Origin: JAKLIN01 sp964544395 | GTDB lineage: Archaea; Nanobdellota; Nanobdellia; Pacearchaeales; GW2011-AR1 | Assembly: GCA_964544395.1 (NCBI GenBank) | Contig: CAZJAO010000012.1 | Coordinates: 1 to 14,006, forward strand | Length of the DNA stretch: 14,006 nucleotides | Reading direction: 5' to 3' | Shown here: positions 1 to 7,116 of the stretch, piece after piece | Numbering within the stretch: position 1 is the stretch's first letter | Layout of the letters: every line of letters starts with the position of its first letter | The notes under the pieces: generated by a model | What the model was told of the DNA's origin: nothing | Seen by the model: only the letters and a program-made list of their open reading frames with translations | Database searches by the model: none | Made by a program: the position numbers and the translations under genes

Positions 1-1
1 A

Positions 2-778
2 GCCAAAAAGAAAGGAATAAACTTAGTGTTGATTAACGCCTACAAAGATTTGACTGAAGATGAGTTAAAAGACAAGATTAAGGATTGTGATATTATTTTT
101 GACAATAGTGCCGAGAATGCTTCTTTGGAAATTGCCAAAACAGTTGAAGAGCTAGGAAAAAAAGTGATTGAAACTTCCAAAAGCTTTTATTATGATGAGG
201 ATAAATGGATGTTTTTTATTAAATGTCAGAAGAACAAGATTCCGACCCCAAGAACAATTCTTTTGTCTGAAAATTGGAAATCAATTAAAAAAGAAATTGA
301 AGATTTTGGACAATGGCCCGTAATTCTTAAAAGAGTTGAAGGAACTTGCGGAGAATATGTGGACAAGGCAGATAATATGCGTGAGGCAGAAAAAATCATC
401 AATAGGTTCTGGAAAAAAGGAAGCGAAAGATTGCCGATTATTGCTCAGGAGTTTATCAAGACCGGAATATGTTACAGGGCAACAGTTATCGACGGTAAAA
501 TTGTTCAAACTGCAATAAAGGAAAGCAAAGGCTGGAAGCAATCAGGAATAAGTGTCTACAGCAAGAAAAAATTCAGTGTTGATAAACCCTTAGAAGAAAT
601 AATCAAGAGACTCAATAAAGCTTTCAAGATAGATATCTATGGAGTTGATTTATTCAGAAAAGATGGAAAGTGGATTGTCCTTGAAATTAATTCAGCGCCC
701 GCATTTGATTTTTTTCCAAAAGAACAGGATAAAATGGTGGGGTTTGTTTTGAATTTCCTGAAAAAGAAAGCAAAATAA
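2..778 (+). CDS. RimK-like ATP-grasp ligase, 5' end cut by the window
   Basis: This is an ATP-grasp enzyme of the RimK/glutathione-synthetase-like group. Such enzymes join a carboxylate to an amine or thiol through an acyl-phosphate; the substrate cannot be read from the sequence. Counting from the GTG at 26, a typical ATP-binding strand and loop reads WPVILKRVEGTCGEYV (97-112). The C-terminal metal site reads GVDLF...WIVLEINSAP, with D208, E220 and N222 in the places of Mg-binding residues. The frame stays open to base 2, and the residues before the GTG (KKKGINL) continue a beta-strand of the pre-ATP-grasp domain. The gene therefore probably starts upstream of the window, and the GTG at 26 is not the real start. 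Its stop codon directly abuts that of the next, convergent gene. The fold is confident; the specific reaction is unknown. Confidence 0.82.
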   Translation, partial: AKKKGINLVLINAYKDLTEDELKDKIKDCDIIFDNSAENASLEIAKTVEELGKKVIETSKSFYYDEDKWMFFIKCQKNKIPTPRTILLSENWKSIKKEIEDFGQWPVILKRVEGTCGEYVDKADNMREAEKIINRFWKKGSERLPIIAQEFIKTGICYRATVIDGKIVQTAIKESKGWKQSGISVYSKKKFSVDKPLEEIIKRLNKAFKIDIYGVDLFRKDGKWIVLEINSAPAFDFFPKEQDKMVGFVLNFLKKKAK

Positions 779-1243
779 TTATTTGTGTAGAATCAGCATT
801 CTTCTCAAAATTAAATCCGATTCTTTTCTCATATAATCTGTCGGAAAGGTAAACCAGATTCTCAGAAACTTCTTCCTTGTGAAAGCTCTTACATGCCCCA
901 AATCAGGATCCTGCAAATAAACATTTTCCTTATCAATATCAACTACAACTGAAAAGTGCCCATCATCTTCAAAAAACCATTCGACAATAATCGGAATCTT
1001 TTTTCTCTTTACCCAATGAGTTAAATCCTCTAATTTAGCACTATCTTGGATTCTTCCCTTTAAACCCAGTTTCTTTGAATATTTCAATAAGTCTTCGGCT
1101 TCAATTCCCAAACGCGCCGTTACTCCCACTTTATTTGCGATTTCTTTTTCAGTCTTTTCAATTCCAAAATGATGCAGAACCATTTTTAGAGAAGCAGGTC
1201 CGCAATAATCAGCTCTTTGTTGAAAGGGTTTTAGGTTAATCAT
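779..1243 (-). CDS. C39-like papain-fold cysteine peptidase domain protein
   Basis: This 154-residue protein consists almost entirely of a peptidase C39-like domain. The papain-type catalytic set is visible: Q8 as oxyanion-hole residue, C14 in YCGPASLKMVL, H96 in DDGHFSVVVD and D112 in LQDPDLG. Family members cleave Gly-Gly leader peptides when attached to ABC exporters, but stand-alone copies are common and of unknown substrate. There is no transporter, signal peptide or membrane segment here, so a cytoplasmic peptidase or peptidase-like role is inferred. The ATG at 1241-1243 is preceded on the minus strand by GAGG four bases upstream, a plausible ribosome-binding site. A TATA-like AT tract lies near 1279-1288. 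The gene is convergent with the ATP-grasp gene with no base between the stops, and divergent from the tRNA. Confidence 0.8.
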   Translation of the reverse strand: MINLKPFQQRADYCGPASLKMVLHHFGIEKTEKEIANKVGVTARLGIEAEDLLKYSKKLGLKGRIQDSAKLEDLTHWVKRKKIPIIVEWFFEDDGHFSVVVDIDKENVYLQDPDLGHVRAFTRKKFLRIWFTFPTDYMRKESDLILRRMLILHK

Positions 1244-1288
1244 CTTGCCTCTTTTGCTGAATAAAATAATTATTCCAACTTTAAAAAC

Positions 1289-1300
1289 CTTTAAAAATAA
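1289..1300 (+). promoter_or_regulatory. TATA box of the tRNA-iMet transcript
   Basis: The AT-rich element ctttaaaaataa is centred near 1295, 26 bases before the first base of the tRNA. In archaea transcription starts about 25-27 bases after the TATA centre, so the transcript is predicted to begin at tRNA base 1 (an A). The same AT tract (1277-1300) also holds a minus-strand TATA candidate (about 1279-1288) for the C39-like gene, making this a compact divergent promoter. Confidence 0.55.
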
Positions 1301-1320
1301 AACAAGTTACGTTTTATCAT

Positions 1321-1396
1321 AGCGGGGTAGAGCAGCCTGGAGTGCTCGCCAGGCCCATAACCTGGAGGTCGCGTGGTTCAAATCCCGCCCCCGCTA
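1321..1396 (+). tRNA. Initiator tRNA-Met (CAU), with one extra base in the T arm
   Basis: This is a full cloverleaf. The acceptor stem AGCGGGG/CCCCGCT (1321-1327 with 1389-1395) is perfect and has A73 at 1396. The D stem GAGC/GCTC encloses the loop AGCCTGGAGT. The anticodon stem CCAGG/CCTGG carries anticodon CAT at 1356-1358. The variable loop is AGGTC and the T loop is TTCAAAT. The A1-U72 pair and AGCGGGG start are typical of archaeal/eukaryal initiator tRNA rather than elongator tRNA-Met (usually G1-C72). CCA is not encoded. Oddities: the T stem pairs fully only if T1374 is bulged out (GCG-T-GG against CCCGC); position 33 is C instead of the usual T; and the stem has two G-C pairs next to the loop rather than the usual three. 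Confidence 0.93.
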
Positions 1397-1402
1397 TTTG
1401 AA

Positions 1403-1708
1403 ATGAAAAAAGAGCCTTTTAATGAACGATGCTACGAACTTCTAAGACGTGTTCCTAAAGGAAAGATTACAACTTACAAGGCTCTTGCAAAAGCCATGGG
1501 TTCTAAAGGATACAGAGCCGTGGGAAATGCAATGAACAAGAATCCTTATGCACCTGAAGTTCCCTGTCATAGAGTTATAAAATCTGATGGAAAAGTTGGT
1601 GGTTTTGCACATGGGACAAAAAAGAAAATTGAAATGCTGAAAAAGGAAGGAATCCCTATCAAGGATGGAAAAGTAGAAAATATGGAAATGTTTTTATACA
1701 AATTCTAA
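1403..1708 (+). CDS. ogt: O6-alkylguanine-DNA alkyltransferase, single-domain form
   Basis: This suicide DNA-repair protein transfers an alkyl group from O6-alkylguanine to its own cysteine. With the ATG at 1403 it is 101 residues long, i.e. only the C-terminal DNA-binding/active-site domain. The helix-turn-helix region has KITTYKALAKAMG and the arginine-finger segment RAVGNAMNKNP. The active site PCHRV contains C55, followed by KVGGFAHG. Having Cys rather than Trp in this motif argues for a true alkyltransferase rather than an alkyltransferase-like protein. The N-terminal domain of two-domain Ogt/AGT proteins is absent. A longer reading from GTG at 1373 would begin inside the tRNA and is rejected. 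The ATG lies six bases after tRNA base A73, so the mRNA probably arises by processing of a tRNA-mRNA transcript. Ribonuclease HII follows after 11 bases, likely in the same operon. Confidence 0.88.
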   Translation: MKKEPFNERCYELLRRVPKGKITTYKALAKAMGSKGYRAVGNAMNKNPYAPEVPCHRVIKSDGKVGGFAHGTKKKIEMLKKEGIPIKDGKVENMEMFLYKF

Positions 1709-1719
1709 AAAGGGATTAT

Positions 1720-2391
1720 ATGGTTTTAAAGTTAGGAATTGATGAAGCTGGGAGGGGGCCTGTTGTTGGTCCTCTAGTCCTAGCGGGTTGTCTTATGGAT
1801 GAAAAATATGAACAAGAGCTAAAAAAGCTTGGAGTAAAAGACAGCAAAAAAACAACAAAAGAACAAAGAGAAAAGCTTGAAGAAGAAATAAAAAAGCGGG
1901 CAGAAACCTTTGAAATCATAATCATTCCTCCTCTTGAAATTGAGGATAAGAATACCCATGGGATTCTTCTCAATGAATTAGAAGCAATTGCAGCTGCAGA
2001 AATCATAAATCGAATAAATAAGGGTTTTAGTAAAATAAAAGTCATAATAGATTGTCCAAATCCAAATACAGAAAATTGGAGGCAATTAGTTCTTTCAAAG
2101 ATCAATGATAAATCGACTTTGGAAGTTGCTTGTGAACATAAAGCCGATGTAAATCATATAGCTGCCTCTGCAGCATCTATTCTTGCAAAAAGAGTTCGTG
2201 ATAAGGAAATGATTATTCTAAATGAGAAGTATGGAAATATAGGTTCTGGTTATTGCCATGATCCAATCACAATAAAATTCATTGAAGAAAATCTAAAAAA
2301 ATATGAGAATGATGGAATTTTCAGAAAAACATGGGCAACATGGAAGACTGCTGTTGCAAAGATGAATCAGAAGAAGCTTGGAGATTTCTAA
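1720..2391 (+). CDS. rnhB: Ribonuclease HII
   Basis: This enzyme cleaves the RNA strand of RNA-DNA hybrids and removes ribonucleotides misincorporated in DNA. It is 223 residues, the usual archaeal length. The N-terminal signature GIDEAGRGPVVGPLV supplies D8, E9 and the GRG motif (11-13) that recognises the RNA-DNA junction. DSKK (41-44) follows. D111 lies in VIIDCPNP and D143 in HKADVNHIAASAASILAK, completing the four metal-binding carboxylates. The family tyrosine is in GSGYCHDP (Y178). A short AGGGA tract four bases before the ATG may serve as ribosome-binding site. The gene lies 11 bases after the alkyltransferase gene, so the two genome-maintenance genes are probably co-transcribed. Confidence 0.95.
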   Translation: MVLKLGIDEAGRGPVVGPLVLAGCLMDEKYEQELKKLGVKDSKKTTKEQREKLEEEIKKRAETFEIIIIPPLEIEDKNTHGILLNELEAIAAAEIINRINKGFSKIKVIIDCPNPNTENWRQLVLSKINDKSTLEVACEHKADVNHIAASAASILAKRVRDKEMIILNEKYGNIGSGYCHDPITIKFIEENLKKYENDGIFRKTWATWKTAVAKMNQKKLGDF

Positions 2392-2408
2392 TTTTTACTT
2401 CTATAAAT

Positions 2409-2419
2409 CTTTAAAAATT
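2409..2419 (+). promoter_or_regulatory. TATA box of the SMC gene
   Basis: The element ctttaaaaatt is centred about 25 bases before the SMC ATG. That spacing predicts transcription starting at or next to the start codon, i.e. a leaderless mRNA, and there is no ribosome-binding site. The SMC gene is thus likely transcribed separately from the upstream ribonuclease HII gene. Confidence 0.55.
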
Positions 2420-2438
2420 CTTATTCTCTCCATCTATC

Positions 2439-5297
2439 ATGACTTACATTAAAAAGCTGGTGATGAAAGGTTTCAAAAGTTTTGCTAAGAAAATAGAAAT
2501 CCCTTTTGTTCCTAAAATAAATGTCATTATGGGTCCAAATGGTTCTGGAAAAAGCAATATTACCGATGCTTTATGTTTTGTATTCGGGAGACTGAATGCA
2601 AAATCCATGAGGGCTTCAAAATCCAGCAATTTAATTTTTCAGGGAAATAAATTTGTCTCTGGTTCTGGTGAAGCTCTTGTAGAATTGGTTTTTGATAATT
2701 CAGACAAGACTTTTAGCATAGATAAGGATGAGATTACCATAACAAGAATTGTGAGAAAAAACGGACAGGGAATTTACAAGATAAATGACGAGACAAAAAC
2801 AAGGCAGGATGTTCTTTCCTTATTGGCTCAGGCAGGAATAGACCCGAACGGGTTCAATATAATCCTTCAGGGAGAAATTCAGAACTTCGTTAAAATGCAT
2901 ACAGAAGAAAGAAGAAAAATTATTGAAGAAATAGCAGGCATATCAATTTATGAAATAAGAAAAGAAAAATCCCTGAGAGAACTGGAAAAGACTGATGAGC
3001 GATTGAAGGAAATATCTACAATCCTAAGAGAAAGAACTGCTTACATGAATAATCTTGAAAAAGAAAGGCAGCAGGCTTTGAAATTTAAAAAACTTGAAGA
3101 AGATGTTAAGAAATTTAAGGCAAGCATAATCTATTTTGATTTGATGAAAAAAGAAAAAGAAGTTGAAAATGTCAAATCTCGGATTTCAGAAAGGAACAAA
3201 GACAAAGACAAGATAAAAAAAGAAATTCTCAATACTCAAAATTTTATCAGCAATTTGGAATCAAAAATAATTTCTATGAATTCAAGGATTCAGACTTCTA
3301 CAGGATTGGAGCAGGAAAAATTAAATCAGGAAATTACAGATTTAAGAGCGGAGCTGGCGACGTTAAATGCTAGACTTGAAGGAAATGAAAATAGATTAAA
3401 AGAGATTTTGAGGCAGAAAGAAACGTCCAACAAAAACCTGTCCGAGCTTGTTTCTGAAATTGAAAAGATGAGAAAAGAAAATCCCAAGAATGTTGTAAAA
3501 AGGAAGGATATAGAACTAAGAAATAACGAGCTTGAAACTCTGGAACTTCAAAGAAGAAAGTTCTATCTTATAAAATCAGAATTCAAAACTATTCAGGAAA
3601 GATTGGAAGACAAGCAATTGATGCTGAAGGGATATGAACAGGAATCGCGATATTTGCTTGAACAGATTAAATCTCTAGCAAAAGATTTGTTCGATAAGAA
3701 AACAGATCAGTCTCTTCTTGATAATCTGAAGGTTTCTCTCATGGAAAAAAGAGAGATGCTGGAAAACTTAGAGAAAGAAGAATTGAATCTGGAAAAGATA
3801 ACCTATTCTAACGAGCATGAAATTGATAGCCAGAATAATCTTATAGTTAAGATTTCTAAGATGGACGTGTGCCCCGTGTGCAAGAACAAGATTACAGAAG
3901 CACATGTTCATTCCATAAGCAAAGAGACTTCTGAAAAAATTGAATCCCTTAAAAAAGAAATAGATAAGGCGGATGAGCATCTTGGTGAGATAAATCACAG
4001 AAGAAAAATGCTCAAAGAAGAAATTGAGAATATTAGTTCAGAAATCTCAAAGCGTGAATCTGATTTCATGATTATGTCAAAGATTGAAGACAAGAAGAAT
4101 CAGATAAAAGTGTTGCAGGAAAGAATTGAACTAATGAACAAAGAAATTGCGGAAGCTGAAAAGAAAAAAACCTCGCTTGGAAAGCAGGTTGATGCTGATT
4201 CGGATATTGAAAAGAGATATGAAGAATTGAGATTGAAAGTCCAGGACATTCCTTTAATCGATGAGGAAGATCTCGGCTCGGAAATTTCTTTCAAGCAAAG
4301 AGAAATTGAAAGAATAAAATCATCTTTAAGGCAGTTGGTCGGAAATGAAGAAGAGCTGAAAGGCGAGATTTCGGGGTTCCATAATTCGATAAAAGAAAAG
4401 GAAGTAGTTCTAGGCGGGAAAAGAAAAGAAGAGGAGGTTCTTACAGAAAGGTTCAGAAATTTAATATCAGAGAGAGATGAATTGCAGAAAAATGTCAGAG
4501 ACAAACAGATTGAATTATCCCAACATCAGAATAAAACTTACAATATCGAACAGGATATAAATAATCTGAAAATCGAAGAAGCCAAGTTCAATGCAGAATT
4601 TGAAAATCTTAAGATAGAGTTGCAGGGCTTTGAAGGAATTGAAACAATAAAGACAAACAGGGAATCTCTTATCGAGCGACTACTTAAAACGCAGGAGATA
4701 TTATCTAGTATTGGTTCTGTAAATCTTCGTTCCCTTGAAGTTTATGACTCTGTCAAAAAAGAATACGATTCAATAAAAGAAAAGATGATTATAATTGATG
4801 GGGAAAAGCAGAATATTATGGATGTAATAAAAGAGATTGATTTCAGGAAAAAGAAGACCTTCCTGAAAACGTTTAATGCCTTGAATGAGATATTTTCAAA
4901 GAATTTTGCAGAATTGAACTCTAAGGGAGAGGTTTCCCTGGAAATTGAAAACAAGCAGGAGCCATTTGAAGGGGGAGTAAATGTGATTCTTAAAACAGGA
5001 CATGGAAAATATTTTGATGTTGCTTCTCTTTCAGGAGGAGAACAGACTCTTGTGGCTTTGTCGTTGATTTTTGCAATTCAGGAATTGAAGCCATATCCTT
5101 TCTATCTGCTTGATGAAATTGATGCGGCTTTGGATAAAAGAAACTCAGAAAAACTTGCGGTTCTCCTAAAGAAATATATGGAAAAAGGGCAGTATATTGT
5201 AACTTCGCATAATGATGACATTATTCTTAATGCAACGAATCTTTATGGTGTCAGCATGAACGACGGAGTCAGCAAAGTAATTAGTTTAAGGACTTAA
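2439..5297 (+). CDS. smc: SMC-family chromosome ATPase with a Rad50-like zinc hook in place of the hinge
   Basis: This 952-residue SMC ATPase presumably acts in chromosome folding or segregation. The N-terminal head is canonical SMC: GFKSFAKK (11-18), Walker A GPNGSGKS (32-39), FNIILQGEI with Q-loop Q144, and IIEEIAGI followed by the first coiled coil from about residue 175. The C-terminal head has signature LSGGEQ (864-869), Walker B FYLLDEID with D892/E893, ALD, and the switch histidine in SHND. The arms are charged coiled coils. At the exact midpoint (residues 478-489, bases 3870-3905) lies CPVCKNKITEAH, a Rad50-type zinc-hook motif. No globular SMC hinge (normally 150-200 residues) can be seen, which explains the length below the usual 1150-1200. 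The gene has its own promoter; no ScpA/ScpB-like partner is nearby. An alternative name would be a Rad50-like protein, but the heads match SMC better. Confidence 0.9.
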   Translation: MTYIKKLVMKGFKSFAKKIEIPFVPKINVIMGPNGSGKSNITDALCFVFGRLNAKSMRASKSSNLIFQGNKFVSGSGEALVELVFDNSDKTFSIDKDEITITRIVRKNGQGIYKINDETKTRQDVLSLLAQAGIDPNGFNIILQGEIQNFVKMHTEERRKIIEEIAGISIYEIRKEKSLRELEKTDERLKEISTILRERTAYMNNLEKERQQALKFKKLEEDVKKFKASIIYFDLMKKEKEVENVKSRISERNKDKDKIKKEILNTQNFISNLESKIISMNSRIQTSTGLEQEKLNQEITDLRAELATLNARLEGNENRLKEILRQKETSNKNLSELVSEIEKMRKENPKNVVKRKDIELRNNELETLELQRRKFYLIKSEFKTIQERLEDKQLMLKGYEQESRYLLEQIKSLAKDLFDKKTDQSLLDNLKVSLMEKREMLENLEKEELNLEKITYSNEHEIDSQNNLIVKISKMDVCPVCKNKITEAHVHSISKETSEKIESLKKEIDKADEHLGEINHRRKMLKEEIENISSEISKRESDFMIMSKIEDKKNQIKVLQERIELMNKEIAEAEKKKTSLGKQVDADSDIEKRYEELRLKVQDIPLIDEEDLGSEISFKQREIERIKSSLRQLVGNEEELKGEISGFHNSIKEKEVVLGGKRKEEEVLTERFRNLISERDELQKNVRDKQIELSQHQNKTYNIEQDINNLKIEEAKFNAEFENLKIELQGFEGIETIKTNRESLIERLLKTQEILSSIGSVNLRSLEVYDSVKKEYDSIKEKMIIIDGEKQNIMDVIKEIDFRKKKTFLKTFNALNEIFSKNFAELNSKGEVSLEIENKQEPFEGGVNVILKTGHGKYFDVASLSGGEQTLVALSLIFAIQELKPYPFYLLDEIDAALDKRNSEKLAVLLKKYMEKGQYIVTSHNDDIILNATNLYGVSMNDGVSKVISLRT

Positions 5298-5316
5298 TTT
5301 ACTCTTTAGTATAATA

Positions 5317-5342
5317 TAAAAAAATAAAAAATAAAAGAAAAA
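5317..5342 (-). terminator. T-rich terminator of the surface-protein gene
   Basis: On the minus strand, just after the stop at 5346, several T runs are separated by single bases (A-rich at 5317-5342 on the + strand). Archaeal RNA polymerase terminates at such T tracts without a hairpin. The 48-base space between the convergent SMC and surface-protein genes holds nothing else. Confidence 0.5.
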
Positions 5343-5345
5343 GGT

Positions 5346-6530
5346 TTAGTAGTAGCTCTCGTTGAATCCTTCTTGTTTCTTAGGTTTCTTTGTAACCAAT
5401 ACAAGAAGAACCACTAAAAGAACTACAAAGATTATTGCCAAAACAATTGTCAGGATAATAACTGGATTTGAAACTCCGCCCTGTGCGTTCAAAGTTAAAT
5501 CTGTATTGCCTGTAAGCTGTCCTCCGGAAAACACATTAACAGTCATGTTGTAGTTTCCAGCAGAGTTTGCCTTTGCGACCAATGCAACAGTTCTGCTTGT
5601 GCCTGCAGGAACCGTAACAATTGAGTCTGTGGACATGGATACACCAGATGTTGTTTGAGGAACAATCTGATAAACCTTGATGTTAGTTGTTGGATTTACA
5701 ATCTCCAAATTGTAAGTAACATCCTGTCCAATTCCAGATGTTTGCTGAGAATTGTCTGCAATAACATTGCTTTGGAAGTCATTGTTAATGTTGAAAGTGT
5801 CTGCCGCTGCTATGTCCAGATAGCTGTTTCTGATTTCTGCCTGAACTGTATATGTGCCGGGAGTTGCATTGTAAGGCAACTGGATATATACTGTTCCGCT
5901 TGTTGTGTCATTGTTGCTGGATGGATTTGTTAAGTCGCCGAAATAAGCTGTTCTTTGCAAACCTAATGCAGGCACACTTACTGTTACATACACATCGCTT
6001 AAATCATTGTAACCCGTATTCTTCAAAACGACATTTACCGGAAGAAGACTTCCAGCATTTGCGCTGTCTACAGTGTTCAATGACATTATCCCCACGTTGT
6101 ATGATTGTCTCTGGTCTCTCAAAACTATTGTTTTCTGGCTTTGGAAATTTCCGTTCCAAACAGTTAAAACAAGATTGAGGTTATCGCTCTGAATGTCTCC
6201 TATATTAGAAGGCACGTTTAAGCTCAAAGACTCAAGATATGTCTGATTTGCTTCAATGTCACCAACAAAAATCTCATTCTGAACATCTCCATTAGGCCCC
6301 TGGAATTCTGCTCTTAATCTTACATTAGACTGTGTTGAAGTCGCAGTAAAGGTAACTGTCAAAGGGACAGAATTACCTGCAAGAACTGCAGCATTAATGC
6401 CAGATATATTGGTTTCAATGCCGTTCACTTTAACAGATGAAAAATTTACATCTGCAGAAGCAAAACTCATCAAAACTAAGACACTTGCTACCACTAAAAA
6501 CGAAACCCTGAATGTTTTTTGCTTGTTCAT
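5346..6530 (-). CDS. Secreted, C-terminally anchored surface protein with Ig-like domains
   Basis: This 394-residue envelope protein has a signal peptide at 1-26 (basic start, hydrophobic core, cleavage likely after SFASA). An extracellular part of about 325 residues appears to contain three beta-rich Ig/CARDB-like repeats. Each contains phrases such as VNVVLKNTGYNDLSDVYVTV (167-186) or VTYNLEIVNPTTNIKVYQI, typical of COG1361-type S-layer-associated domains. A C-terminal transmembrane helix spans about 357-379 and is followed by a short basic tail (TKKPKKQ) in the cytoplasm. Several N-X-S/T sequons suggest N-glycosylation. No enzymatic motif is visible; a structural, adhesive or S-layer-linked role is inferred. 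Its promoter points away from the next gene and a T-rich terminator follows the stop. The topology is confident, the function unknown. Confidence 0.8.
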   Translation of the reverse strand: MNKQKTFRVSFLVVASVLVLMSFASADVNFSSVKVNGIETNISGINAAVLAGNSVPLTVTFTATSTQSNVRLRAEFQGPNGDVQNEIFVGDIEANQTYLESLSLNVPSNIGDIQSDNLNLVLTVWNGNFQSQKTIVLRDQRQSYNVGIMSLNTVDSANAGSLLPVNVVLKNTGYNDLSDVYVTVSVPALGLQRTAYFGDLTNPSSNNDTTSGTVYIQLPYNATPGTYTVQAEIRNSYLDIAAADTFNINNDFQSNVIADNSQQTSGIGQDVTYNLEIVNPTTNIKVYQIVPQTTSGVSMSTDSIVTVPAGTSRTVALVAKANSAGNYNMTVNVFSGGQLTGNTDLTLNAQGGVSNPVIILTIVLAIIFVVLLVVLLVLVTKKPKKQEGFNESYY

Positions 6531-6558
6531 TTTAATTCAAATTTTGAACCTAAAATTT

Positions 6559-6569
6559 CTTTATAAGCT
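6559..6569 (-). promoter_or_regulatory. TATA box of the surface-protein gene
   Basis: Read on the minus strand, AGCTTATAAAG lies centred about 34 bases upstream of the ATG at 6530, predicting a start of transcription near 6538-6540 and a leader of roughly 8-10 bases. No strong ribosome-binding site is seen in that leader. Confidence 0.45.
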
Positions 6570-6692
6570 TTATTGTGATGTAATTTTATAGTACTCCTGA
6601 CTTTCACTTATTGTATTTACAGACGGTGAATCTTTTCTCGATATATGAAACTATGACTAAATGTTACTATTATGTAGTCGTAAACAGCATAA

Positions 6693-6702
6693 AGTTTATA
6701 AG
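6693..6702 (+). promoter_or_regulatory. TATA box of the 130-residue orphan gene
   Basis: The element agtttataag is centred about 27 bases before the ATG at 6724. This spacing implies a leaderless mRNA. It also decides the start codon, because an upstream in-frame ATG at 6661 would lie before the TATA box and outside the transcript. Confidence 0.55.
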
Positions 6703-6723
6703 GCTGATTTTCGGATTATTTAT

Positions 6724-7116
6724 ATGAAAAACCAAAAAGGAAGAGTCGGAAAGAAAAGAAGAGAACTTTCTACTATAGTTAGACAGACAATAAGGAAAGA
6801 AGGTAAAGACAGATTTAGATTAGAATGGGACAAAATGCTTGAGGGTCAATTGCTTGTAGGTTATATTACTCTGAAGAATGATGGGAATGTTATGTCTCTT
6901 TATACTCTTAATGACAGAACTGCACAATATCAGGATTTGGCTAGTTTCAATTCTGTTGATATTGTTATGAATGATCCCTACGAAGGACCAATTAATAGGC
7001 TTTCTAGAAATGAAAAATATAAAGGATTAGCTGAAAGCATAAGCAAGAACCTGAATGGACATGGGTATAATTCTCGAATTAAAAGATTTAGAGAAGAGAA
7101 ATTAGAAGCTCAATAA
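6724..7116 (+). CDS. Hypothetical protein, 130 residues
   Basis: I do not recognise this protein. The ATG at 6724 (MKNQKGRVGKKRRELSTIV) is preferred over the upstream in-frame ATG at 6661 because a TATA box (6693-6702) sits 27 bases before it. The first 35 residues are strongly basic and could contact nucleic acid. The middle (about residues 30-85) alternates hydrophobic and polar residues as in a beta-rich fold (GQLLVGYITLKNDGNVMSLY). The C-terminal part is helical and basic (GLAESISKNLNG, RIKRFREEK). There is no signal peptide, membrane segment, cysteine or recognised catalytic motif. Its last 15 bases overlap the 3' end of the convergent dnaG gene. It is a real gene by promoter placement and codon pattern, but lineage-specific and of unknown role. 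Confidence 0.72.
   Translation: MKNQKGRVGKKRRELSTIVRQTIRKEGKDRFRLEWDKMLEGQLLVGYITLKNDGNVMSLYTLNDRTAQYQDLASFNSVDIVMNDPYEGPINRLSRNEKYKGLAESISKNLNGHGYNSRIKRFREEKLEAQ

Noticed and set aside
26..28. GTG as start of the ATP-grasp gene
   Set aside because: The frame is open to the window edge and the preceding residues continue a plausible strand of the pre-ATP-grasp domain, which would otherwise be truncated.
1373..1402. GTG start for the alkyltransferase gene inside the tRNA
   Set aside because: It would overlap the T arm and acceptor stem of an intact tRNA and add ten residues not matching the family; the ATG at 1403 fits.
1716..2105. Minus-strand frame opposite ribonuclease HII
   Set aside because: Low-complexity Ser/Phe shadow; the opposite strand encodes all RNase HII motifs.
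4100..4504. Minus-strand 134-residue frame inside the SMC gene
   Set aside because: Ser/Phe-rich shadow of Glu/Lys-rich coiled-coil codons; no promoter or domain.
5346..6530. Tandem DNA repeats or CRISPR in the Ig-like surface gene
   Set aside because: The domain similarity is weak at the protein level; no regularly spaced identical DNA repeats are present here or elsewhere.
6661..6723. N-terminal extension of the 130-residue protein from ATG 6661
   Set aside because: It would start upstream of the TATA box at 6693-6702, so it would not be in the transcript.
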